A stretch of 64,000 bases of DNA from Monodelphis domestica (Eukaryota; Chordata; Mammalia; Didelphimorphia; Didelphidae): the NCBI RefSeq assembly GCF_027887165.1, contig NC_077228.1, positions 213,822,019 to 213,886,018 on the forward strand, in the 5' to 3' direction. The position numbers and the translations under genes were made by a program. Shown here one piece after another: positions 11,901-23,500 of this stretch. Numbering within the stretch: the first letter of the stretch is position 1; every line of letters begins with the position of its first letter. The notes under the pieces are model-generated. The model was not told the origin of the DNA. It was given only the letters and a program-made list of their open reading frames with translations, and did not search any database.

Positions 11901-13314
11901 AACTAGACTATCCAAGACTCTTAAGGACCAGTAGGAGTTACTAGAAGAAATGTATTTCTCTGTCCTTGAAAGACCATAGATATGTGCATCATACCACCCT
12001 TGTCATATAATCAGAAGAAGCTATTTGATGTTATTGGACTTTCTGACAAAAGAGCTCCAAATACTTTACAAGCCCTGTTAGACATACCTGGTAAGAAGAG
12101 AAGCCAGAGTAAATACACACAGTCATAGATGTAATGCAGGAAAGTCATTGCCAAAGAAGATAACTAAAACCCTTGCTGACAAAAAGTAGCAAATTTTTGG
12201 AAGTTAGGCTTTTACACTTTCAACATCTTGGAAATTTCTTCCAAAATTATAAAGCAACTTCTGAAAATGAATAAAAGTTCAGCACCTTTGTTCAACTCAT
12301 ATAAGCTTTCTTAACACTGACTAGAAGGGAGGGGCGGAAGGGGGGTGTGGAATCATACCAAAATACTCAGGAGAAAATTTAAAATCTCCAAGAGAACCTA
12401 AGCACAGGGGAAAGCAGCAATCAAAATGTTTTCCTTCTTTCTGCCACCAACTTTCATTTCAAAAAACATTTTTTGCAGGCACCAATATCAATTATCCTCG
12501 TGAGTTATAGATGCAATATCTAGAAGATGAAGGCAGTAATTAATGAGTGTCTGCTTTCCTGAAAAGTTCTTTCTGTCTCAGTCAAAGAGTTATTGAGATT
12601 CAGTGAAGGAGCGTCCATCATGTGGAAGGTTAATAAGACTAAGCAAAGGAGCAATTTAATAAGGCAACAATATCATTTCTAAATAATTGACTAGGCAAGT
12701 AACATCAGTCAATACTCCTGGGGTTCAAAATCCTTCTTACATCTGGGTGGGTACAAAAAGAGATAATATGAGGGTGAAGGAAAGAAATAAGTAGTCTTCC
12801 CCCTGAACTAAAGCAAGGGAAAAAAACCCCCATCTAAGATGCTCTTGTTTCTTTGTTCCCGATATATTCTGATTTCAGTGATATGTTCCTAGATCTCTTT
12901 CTTAACAACTCTTCCCCATGTCTACACCAGTTAAGAGCTCCAGATGGCTTTGCAATAGGCCCTTACAGTTACTAATGCCTTTGCTAATTTTATCAATCAA
13001 GACGGCCGTTTTGTGAAATGCACTGCAGGATGTGTTTGGGATAATAGCATAACAGGGCCTCAGCTGTGCTGCTAACGTGGTAACTCTCCCTGCTGCTCTG
13101 TTGGGGTTAATCTGCCCACTCAGAATATCAGGAAGGGGGGTGGGGGGGGACATAAAAGGAAATATCAATTATTATCTTGGTACTAAATTCTCACCAGACC
13201 TGTAATGAATAGGTCAGAGCCATAATTCAAGTGAAAAACAAAATCCTAGCCCCAATTTGATGATAGAAAGGAGGAAAACCAGGTCATGTTACTGCTCCAG
13301 AAATGTAGATAGCA
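8994..13314. other. Long repeat-poor stretch of TMEM104 intron
   Basis: About 4.3 kb with no repeat I recognise. No TMEM104 exon was found on the minus strand. The block at ~12910-13120 looks less degenerate than its surroundings and is listed as a finding. Confidence 0.5.
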
Positions 13315-13460
13315 GGGGGCAGCTGGGTAGCTCAGTGGATTGAGAGCCAGGCCTAGAGATGGGAGGTCCTAGGTTCAAATCTGTCCTCAGACACTTCCTA
13401 GCTGTGTGACCCTGGGCAATACACAGTATTGACTCCAAGATGGAAGGTAAGGGTTAAAAA
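13315..13460 (+). repeat. tRNA-derived marsupial SINE with internal deletion
   Basis: Clean head gggggcagctgggtagctca. It jumps from tgtgaccctgggca straight to atacacagtattgactccaa, so about 50 bp of the usual middle are missing. Confidence 0.92.
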
Positions 13461-13474
13461 AAAAGAAAGAAATG

Positions 13475-14476
13475 CAGATAGCAAAAGAAGGTCTACCAAC
13501 AGCCTATCAATATAATGATACTTTTAAATGTAGGATGGGGAATTGGAAAAGTAAAAAAAGAGACCTGATTATACTTGGGGCTCTTGTGTCTAGATTTAAA
13601 TAGCAGAGCTTGCTTAATCCAGGGATATCTCTTTTGGTTCAGGGGGTTTTGAATCAAGTTGCCAATTCCTCTGGAGGCTCAGCTCTTTCCCTACCTTCTA
13701 TACCAAATAAGTAGCCATATATCAAGTCTTCATGGAACCCAGCATATCTAAATCTATGTCACAGGCAGAGAGTATCAGGAAACAGCAAAGAATATTAATA
13801 GATGAGATGCTGCAAAAATTAAAGAGAAATATTTCTTAGTGTCATTCACAAAGAAGGCAGAGATAAATAACTGCCCCTGGTTTTGAATCTTATTAACAAA
13901 GCCCAGTTCATATACTTCTTTCTCACATCTTATGGTACAAAGCAATCATGGATAGCCTAAAGATTAATTGTAGATGTCAGAAAGGAAAAGAAAAGGTTTG
14001 GGAGATATGCGATCTGCTTAGAAAGCCTGTCTGATGATGATCAGGAAACAGGGTCAAGGATATGACAGATCACTCCAACCTCAAAACCCCAATATACACC
14101 TGTGATCTCTTGGATATCCATTACAATGGGGCATAATGCAATTTAAACATAAGTGCTTAGAAAATTCAATCCTTCAGCCTAAAGGTCCTTTGATAAGTAA
14201 ATACTTTCCCAAAAACCATGAACCAAGTACACAGACCCTGGAGTTAGTTAACAAACTGTGCACTGATGAACCAATGAGTCTCTTGTCACCAAGATGCTTT
14301 GGAGCAATTATTTAACAGAACTCCAAAGCATTACTGAGTGACTATGAATGGTATAAGGTTGTGTGGACCTTGTTGTATAGGGAATTTTAACAGAAATTTA
14401 AGGCACTTCAAACCCTTGGGTAATCCCAAGACATCTCCCTGTTGCCTAAGGCAGAAGCATCAGCAAGAGCACTCAC
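13475..14476. other. Intron sequence with nothing recognised
   Basis: TMEM104 intron immediately 3' of coding exon 7. No repeats seen. Confidence 0.5.
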
Positions 14477-14585
14477 CAAGTAGATGCGGTAGGCATCAAT
14501 ACGTCTGATGGGGCCCCAACACACGTCTGTATCATTGTACTTGGTGCTGGCTCCCACATCACAGGAGTGATTGCCAGTGGCACTG
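14477..14585 (-). CDS. TMEM104: TMEM104 coding exon 7 (last exon inside the window)
   Basis: 109 nt, phase 0 at its end. Starts [20 protein letters not shown] and ends DAYRIYL before donor GTGAGT. It is the extracellular-type loop with cysteines and an NHS sequon. The next exon, expected to begin AIFTLLLGPFTFFD-like, is not found in 1-14476. Confidence 0.95.
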
Positions 14586-17500
14586 CTGGTAAAAAGAACA
14601 CAATGGCAGTCTTCTTTACCTCTTGGTGGATTTCACTACACAGGTTGGAGAGGACAGATCATGAATCCACCAATTAGAGTTTCTTCACCTCATTAACTGG
14701 TGGTGTGATAATTCTTTAGGAGACAAACTTCTTAATGAACACTGTATTTCTATAGCACCCTTCCCCAAGGATCCATAAATCTGTCATTAGTTCAGTCATT
14801 TTTATAATAAGAAAGAGGACATAGAATATGTCACCTTAAGACTGATGGGAAAAGGGAGGCCTAGACAGAGAATAATTGCAAAGGAGCTGTATTATAACTA
14901 ATAATGGAATTCCTCAGAATGAACTACTTGGCCCTGTGCTTTCATCCTGTGGATCTTGAGTTAGTTCTGGGTTCATTGGCTGTGTAGCATATACCAGGCA
15001 TGTTAGCATCCTGGAAGTATGATTGATATATTGATATTGTGTCTTATGCCAGATTCATGGCCATGTTAAGTATTGATTATTGCATTTCTAAATCTTCAGT
15101 TCTAAGGACAAGAGAATTCCTGAGCGGGAAGTTACCGACAGCAGTATCCTAGCTCACACCTTGTCAGACCACATTCCTTTACAAGGCGCATGTCAGATTA
15201 ATCTCCACCTCTTTGATTTTGTTGTTATCAATTCAACCAGTGTTAAAACCTATGCCATGTTCTGTATTCATTAATCACCTCCCACTTGACATTCCTAGAA
15301 TCTCCAATAAAAACTGGGGAACACGTGTGACTCTCCCTCTTACATCTCTGGATCATGCTCTTGATCCTCTTTGGATCTTCTGATTGCTCTAGATGCTCTT
15401 TCCTATCTTGTTCTTCCTGACCTCTCATTTCTCACTACGCTGTCGCCCCCATGCTTCCCATTAATCCATTGGCTCCCTTGCGCATGGGAAGTATTAAGGA
15501 GTTCTTGCTCCCCACATGTTTTCTTGTTCCTCATATTTCTCATTAATTCTCTGGCATCCTTGCCCATGGGAAGTATTCATGGAGATCGCAACTCCCCATG
15601 TGTTTTAACTTGTTGTCTCTGAGTCTTTATTCCGGCATTTCTCCCTCTATCTCTATTTTGTATTCACCTATTTTCCTCCAGTCTCCTTTCTCCTTCTCAG
15701 GTCTCCACCCACAACTTTATTATATAGTAACTGCAAGCAGTTCCTATAGGCTGGCAGAGAGTGGCTAAAAGAGAGATGGGAAAAAGGGGAGGCACTCACC
15801 AAGTCACCTGCATAAGTGATAAGGGCACAGCTGCAGCATAGATAGCTAGGTCCCCATAAAGGTAGATAATGATACAAAAATAGAACAAGTTGACTCCCAC
15901 TGAAAGTGACAAAAAAAAAAGTTAATCAGCCAATAAGCCTGAGAATTTTATATATAAAGTTTTAAAACAGTTCAATCTTTAGCCTTTAAGTCAGAGAACT
16001 ATGAGTCAGAGTCAGAAAAGATCTCAAAAGTCTTCTAGCCTAATCCTATATCTGAATAAGAATCCCCTCTACAACATCCCTGAAACCTTTTTACTTCTTT
16101 TTTTTTTTAAACCCTTACCTTCCGTCTTGGAGTCAATACTGTGTATTGGCTCCAAGGCAGAAGAGTGGTAAGGGCTAGGCAATGGGGGTCAAGTGACTTG
16201 CCCAGGGTCACACAGCTGGGAAGTGTCTGAGGCCAGATTTGAACCTAGGACCTCCCATCTCTAGGGCTAGCTCTTAATCCACTGAGCTACCCAGCTGCCC
16301 CCGAAACCTTTTTACTTCTAAAGGAAATTCTTCTCATGTTTCAAGTGTAGTACCAGAAAGGGAAAAGCTCCTGAAATGAAAAATACCATAAATTAAACCA
16401 AGTGCCTAGACCTTCTTTGTTTCATGTACTAATTTCTCAAAGTAAGATAGATGCTGGGTATCTGTCCTAGATCTAGTGACCTCACTAGAAAGGTAAGAGC
16501 TGCAAAATTAGGGGTAGTTCCCAAATCAGGAAAAGCCTTATATCAATTAGGGGTAAAAGGAGCTTGCTTAGGTAATTGGCTAGGAATTGGTGGAGTCTTT
16601 AAGATCAGGGTTAGCTACTTTAGGAAAAAAAGACAGTACCAACTACCAAAGTTAGAATTGCAATGTCTGAAAACTTTGTGGCAATTGCAGTCACAGGACA
16701 CTGAGGGTGAGGGGTGGGGATAAAGAGAAGTTCTTTACTGTGGAATTCTGAAGTCAAAGAAAAACTAATAAGAAGACATTTATTCTTGTTCAATAAAAGC
16801 AGTTGGGGAGAAGGCACTTGACTCTCAAGAAATGCCTCACTCTAAAACTCATCTAAACATGGTTCAATCCAAATCAATTAATCAAGAAGTGGGGAGGAAA
16901 GAAGAAGAGGGAGGGGAAAAATAAATTCAGAAAAAAGATTATAGGTAATATTGGAGGAAAAGAATAGGAAGAGAGAAAACAATCCTACTTTTTATAAAAG
17001 CATTTGGGGGAAAAAAAGAAAAGGAAAAAAGCATTTGGGATTGCGAGTTTGGAAACTACAAAGTGAATATGTAGTGTCAGAACCCCACTGGCTTATCATT
17101 TCAGCAACCAAATATCTCAATTAGGGTCTAATACCAGGGTTAACCTTTTTTGTGTCAAGGAGCCTTCTGACAGTCTGGTGAAGCCTCTGAACTCCTCAGA
17201 ATAATGGTTTTTAAATGCATAAAATACTTAAGATTAAAAGGAAATTAATTGTATTTAAGCAATTATCAAAATATTAATTTAAAAATAAACAAGTTCATAA
17301 CCACCCAGTTAAGAATACCTGTTTCAAAGGAATAGAGCACAGTGTAATCAGAATTTTAAGAGCTGAAAGGAATCTCTAAAATCAGATAGTTAAACTCTTA
17401 TATTTTATAAACTCTTATATCTTACAAATGAGAAAACTGAGACAAAGAGAAAGCCATGATGTCAATTAGAGCTAAGAGGTGAGAATTAGAACCCTAGTTT

Positions 17501-20500
17501 TCTGATTCCTAGGTTCTTTATATTTGTCCTACAGTGTAGTAGAAAGACCACTTGGGTGCCAGTGTGGAAACCTGGGTCCTACTGGTGGTCCCACAATTGT
17601 GTGACCTAGAACAAGTCAACTGGGATAAGGATTGTCTATCTATTTGTAGGAACCATTAGGAAGGAAGTACCATGAAGAAAATGAAGTTGTCACACTGAAC
17701 AAGGCAAAGGCAAAAGATTCAGTAAAAACAAGAGATTATTGATTCATGACAGCATCATGAAACTTCATGAGTTAACCAAGTCCTAGCTGTCTAAATGAAT
17801 TTGGGGGATAATTTTCAAATTCTTAAAAAATCTATTCTTTGGCAAGAATGGTTAAATTTGACAATTAAACATCAGCCTATTCTACAAGTGTTTTCATTAG
17901 CATTCCTAATTAGCATCTCAGACATCCCTGGATTTAACATTTACAAAGGTACATCTGGTCTAGGCACAAAGATCCCAGTCTCCCCTCACCCGTCTCCCCA
18001 TCCTCATGGTTTCCAGCCATAAATGTATGACCTTTACCAGTAATGAGAATTTAGCAATTCTGTTTTATCCAGACTTTTGTATCTAAAAAATATTCCTATG
18101 AATTGGCCAACTGTATTGTTCCTCCTGTCTGCTACTGATACTTGCCAGGTGTTCAATGGGTAATGATTTTTCCTAATAAAATAACTCAAGCTGGACCACC
18201 AGCATGAGCACTCTTCCTAATCTTCATTCTGGCTCCTCACCTTTCTGTAATTTCTACTGCTTCACATCAGTTGCTCCTCCCCAGTCAAAAAACCCTATCT
18301 GGGCCTTGTGAATTTTAGATTTATTCCACTCTGCTTAGTCTTTAGAATTTTTGCAACCAGGAATGTATACACCACTTAAGGATTAAGTATGGGAGAGGAA
18401 GGTCTATGACCCTCATGTGCTAGCAAGTGACAAATCAAAACAACTGACTGACCCCCTAGGCCATCCAAAGCCAAGTTTAAGCCACCATTAATATATGTAA
18501 GACACAGAAGTAACATAAAGAACTGCCTTTATATTTCAGTCACTTTCTGTGAGAGGGAGTTGGTGGTGAAACTTGACCATGGAAGAGCTTGACCATGAGA
18601 CCTCAGACTGCTTCCCTTAAACTATCATGTGGTGAGTGCAAGGCTTACTCCCCTTTCCTTGGCTTTTCTAGAGGTACAAGCCTCTGGAGAGGCCCATCTC
18701 TTGGGGCTCCCCTTTCCTTGGCTAGATTTAATCCTCTGCCCCTTCCCCCTCTTGGCTGGAGCCTCTGAACTCCTACCTGGTATCTCTCTCTTTTTTCCTC
18801 TCTTTCTTTCTTCCTTGATATCTTCACTCTATTGTAGATAAACTACCATAAATTCCATTCTGGCTTGAGTAATTCATTGGGATTTAGTAATTAAATCCCT
18901 GGCAACCAACTAAAAATATATTCAGTCCAACCATAAGTTTTACCCCCAACATCCTGATAGAGTAGTAGCACTATTAATAAATATTTATTAAGGGAGGGGG
19001 GGAGGGAGTATAAAAAGGGAGGGAAGGAGAGGGGGGAGAGGAAGGGTGCATAAAAAGGGAGGGGCTAGAAAGGGAAGCATCTCAAGGGAGGGGACTAGGG
19101 GGACTGACCTAAAGTTAATCACTGGTTCCAAAGGAGATAGCTAAAGAAGAAAGGTCAGAACTAGGGGAAGATATCAAAATGCCAGCGAATCCACAAATGA
19201 CAATCATAACTTTGAATGTGAATGGGATGAACTCACTCATAAAATGTAGACAAATAGCAGATTGGATTAGAACCCAAAACCCTACCATTTGTTGTCTTCA
19301 AGAAACACATATGAGGCAGGTTGACACTCACAAGGTTAGAATTAAAGGTTGGAGTAAGACCTTTTGGGCTTCAACTGATAGAAAGAAGGCAGGAGTTGCA
19401 ATCATGATATCTGACAAAGCCAAAGCAAAAATAGACCTGATCAAAAGGGATAGGGAAGGTAAATATATTCTGTTAAAAGGGAGTACAGACAATGAGGAAA
19501 TATCACTAATCAACATGTATGCACCAAATGGTATAGCATCCAAATTTTTAATAGAGAAACTAGGAGAATTGAAGGAGGAAATAGACAGTAAAACCATATT
19601 AGTGGGAGACTTGAACCAACCACTATCAAATTTAGATAAATCAAACCAAAAAATAAATAAGAAAGAGGTAAAAGAGGTGAATGAAATCTTAGAAAAATTA
19701 GAGTTAATAGATATATGGAGAAAAATAAATAGGGACAAAAAGGAATATACCTTCTTTTCAGCACCACATGGCACATTCACAAAAATAGATCATACACTAG
19801 GTCACAGAAACATGGCACTCAAATGCAGAAAAGCAGAAATAATAAATGCAGCCTTTTCAGATCACAAGGCAATAAAAATATTGATCGGTAAGGGTACATG
19901 GAGAGCCAAATTAAAAATTAATTGGAAATTAAATAATATGATACTCCAAAATCGGATAGTTAGAGAAGAAATCATAGAAACAATTAATAATTTCGTTGAA
20001 GAAAATGACAACGGCGAGACATCCTTTCAAACCTTATGGGATGCAGCCAAGGCAGTACTTAGAGGAAAATTCATATCCCTGAGAGCATATATTAACAAAT
20101 TAGGGAGGACAGAGATCAAGGAATTGGAAATGCAAATAAAAAAAATTGAGAACGAACAAATTAAAAACCCCCAGAAGAAAACCAAACTAGAGATCCTAAA
20201 AATTAAGGGAGAAATTAATAAAATCAAAAGTGAAAGAACTATTGAGCTAATAAACAAGACTAGAAGCTGGTACTTTGAAAATAAATATTTATTAAGCCCA
20301 TACTAAGGGACAGCTAGGTGGCTTAGTGGACAGAGTCAGGCCTGAAGATAGGAGGTTCTAGGTTCAAATCTGGCCTCAGATACTTCCTAGTTGTGTGACC
20401 CTGGGCAAGTCACTCGACCCCCATTGCCTAGCCCTTACCACTCTTCTGCCTTGAAATCGGTATTTAGCATTGATTCTAAGATGGAAGGTAAGAATTAAAA

Positions 20501-23500
20501 AAAAAAAAAAAGCACAGACTATGGACCAGGAACTGTGCTAAGCTACCTCATAGGATAATAAATAATTGTAAGGAGGAAAAAGCTCTGGAAAATATGGCAT
20601 CAAATGCCACATGAGAACATAAAGTATTTATTTATATTCTCAAAGGAGCAACTTCAAGCTGTTCTATCCAGATGATTTTTGAGCATTTTCAATACTACCC
20701 TTTTTACCCTGTTGGCTTCTCTAAAGAGAACAGAAATAAAATAAATAAAGGAAGGACAGTTCCTTTAGACTAGCATCTTCTGGATTCCCAATGAAGAGTC
20801 TAGGGCACACTAGTTCTGGAGTGACTATTTGAAGTCAGCACCACATTCCATGACTGGAGAGGTAATGAATAATGGTCAGGAATGCATGACTCTTGAAAGG
20901 CATTAGAAGGGCAACAGTTTCTGCTTTCAGAACATAGGCCTTTTCCTGATATAACAAAGGTAGACAAACATTTCAAACCCACAAGGTTCCTTTTGTCTCC
21001 TGGTCATTAAGTTCTGAGGCAACAAGTACAGCCTATGCTCTCAGTTTGATTTTTTTACTCAGATGCCAGTACTCGATGGGAGAAAAACTCTCTCCCTCTA
21101 CCCCACCCACCAATGCACTTGAGCATCAACTCTGTTTATAAACTGCTACCAAAAAGGGGAGATCAATAATTTCATAATATGACATAAAACAAAAAGATCA
21201 ATAACTTCCAGTTAAAAGGCCAAATGATGGATAACCCTAGAATTTCTGATAAGAAATGGATATGGATCTTCCTAAAGCCTAATGTTATTTTACTGAGAGG
21301 CATACCCTCTTAAGAAAAATATAGAGGTGCTACCTAGGAATTATAAACTATAATAAAAAGGAAGGAAGGTTCTCCCTAGTATCTAAAGATTATACCTATT
21401 GATAATCTAGTTTATCCATACATCATGAAAAATAGACTAGTTCATAAAAATAAGCACTTGGCATTTGGGCACTTGAAGTTCAATAAAGGCAAGACTTAAA
21501 AAATAAAAACTAAGAAATAAATTTATGAGATGCTTAACGTTTTCTGCTTGTTTTTATTTAAAGGAAAATGAGAGGGATTTTGGGGGCAAATGGTCTGAGA
21601 TAGAGAATGGGAGAAAAAGTAGTTTGGTTTTTTTTTAAACCTTTACCTTCTGTCTTGGAATCAATATTGTGTATTGGTTCCAAGGCAGAAGAATGGTAAG
21701 GGCTAGGCAATGGGGGTTAAGTGACTTGCCCAGGGCACACAGCTGGGAAGTGTCTGAGACCAAATTTGAACCCAGGACCTCCCGACTCTAGGCCTAGCTC
21801 TCAATCTATTGACCTACCCAGTTGCCTCCAGAACTAGTAAGTCTAAGGAAATAAAAGCACAAAGAAGTGTGGACTAGATAGAACTATTCAGTGCTTAATG
21901 ATCTTGAAAAAATATTTATATGTGGACTTCCAATAAAGTAAAGACCTAGGTCCTACTAAGCTGGAAGCTGAAATTACAGGCCTTATGATGACCTCTCTAG
22001 TGAAGTGTGAAAAAGACTTATCATCAGGCTAGCTACAGGATGACAAATTTTGATCAAAAGCAATTTTCTATGGCAATCTACTAAGTTACAGGGTCTATGA
22101 TCTGCACTGGTGGAAGAAGTAGCCAAAGAGATGAAATCAGAGATCCTAGAAGAATCATTTGTGAGATCTGATCCTCCACATGCCTCTACTGTGGCCAACC
22201 AGACCACACTCCCAATGAAGGACAGAAAGCATCATCTTTAGAAAAGGAACATCTAAACAGTAGTTCAGAAGCATAGTTCCATATGCCTAACCTAATTCCA
22301 ACCAGACAAAGGAATTTCAAGACTACTGTCTCTGAACAGTAAAAGAAAACTAACTTCTGGAAAGTGGCAGAAAATCTTTTAGGTATAATATAGAGACTAT
22401 CACATAATCTTTAAAGGAAGAGGGGAATCAGAGAAATTTAGACCAAAATGATATTCCTTTGCAGGCACAAAATACTGCTTCTGGATTGTCCTGGGACTGA
22501 GTTACACTTAGTATCATCAAACTTAAGCCAAGTTACTCTTAGAGCAGAATGAGAGAAGTTATGAAGACCTAGATCTTTAATTGCTTTCCCTGTAGCAAGC
22601 CTAGTTGCAATGATCAAAAGGTATTTGGGTTCTTAGCACCCTCTGCTGGGCAAATATGCTTCTACTGCAATAGAATGGATTGGACCACAGCCATCAAGCC
22701 AGTGGCTACAAACTTCTTAGGTAGAGCTAACCAACAAAAAAGAAGGTGGCAAAAGTTAGATTTCATGAAGGAGCATCTTCAATAACAGAGGATTACTTTT
22801 TTTTTTTTCAGGAAATCAACTTGAGGAAGCAGTGTGGTACAATGAATAGAATGTTTAGTTTGGAGTCAGAACTGGGTTTAATGTCTAACCATGCCACTTG
22901 CTCATGTAAGACCTTGGGCGGCTCTATTTTACCTCTTTGAGTCTTAGTTTCCTCATTTGTAAAATGAATGTAATGGATTAGATGATATCTAAAGTGTCTT
23001 CCTGATCTAAATCCATGATCCTGTGACCTATGAATCAAGGATTAAAATAGTCTAGGGCTGTATTTCTTCGTATTATTCCAGATCCTATTTAGTACCCATA
23101 GAGAATAAAATTAGGTGTCTGAAGCTGAGGTAACCTTGTTTTCTCAGAAGTACTTCAGCTTTACATGTGGAGTACAGATGGAGTAAAACTCTTCCTCTGA
23201 CAAAACTCAGGTACTCAGAGGAGGTCAACTAACCTTATTATTACTGGACAAGTACCTGGGGAACAGATTAACTACAGATCCTCTAGCTATTGAGAAGAGA
23301 TAGAAACTGATACCTTTATTGAAGAACATAGAGGCCATCTGTCCCATCTCCACACGGTCTGCGATTTCAAAAATATTAGGAGATCCATGTCTCTCTGCAG
23401 TTTAAGGGCAAGAAAGATAAAGATTTCAGCTCTTGTGCCTGGAAATATTTCTCACAGGAGGAGTTATTTGGCATGTTCTCTTATCAATCTGGGAGATAAA

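Noticed and set aside
13315-13460. tRNA gene suggested by the SINE head with A/B-box-like sequences
   Set aside because: The same head recurs in dozens of copies with SINE bodies and A tails, and no copy folds as a plausible intact tRNA.
1-14476. Search for the remaining TMEM104 exons
   Set aside because: No minus-strand match to the expected membrane segments (for example QKTKYLQ or HSLPSLI) was found. The rest of the gene is taken to lie outside the window.
19328-19780. Antisense frames of 150 and 88 codons
   Set aside because: Shadows of the L1 ORF2 frame on the opposite strand.
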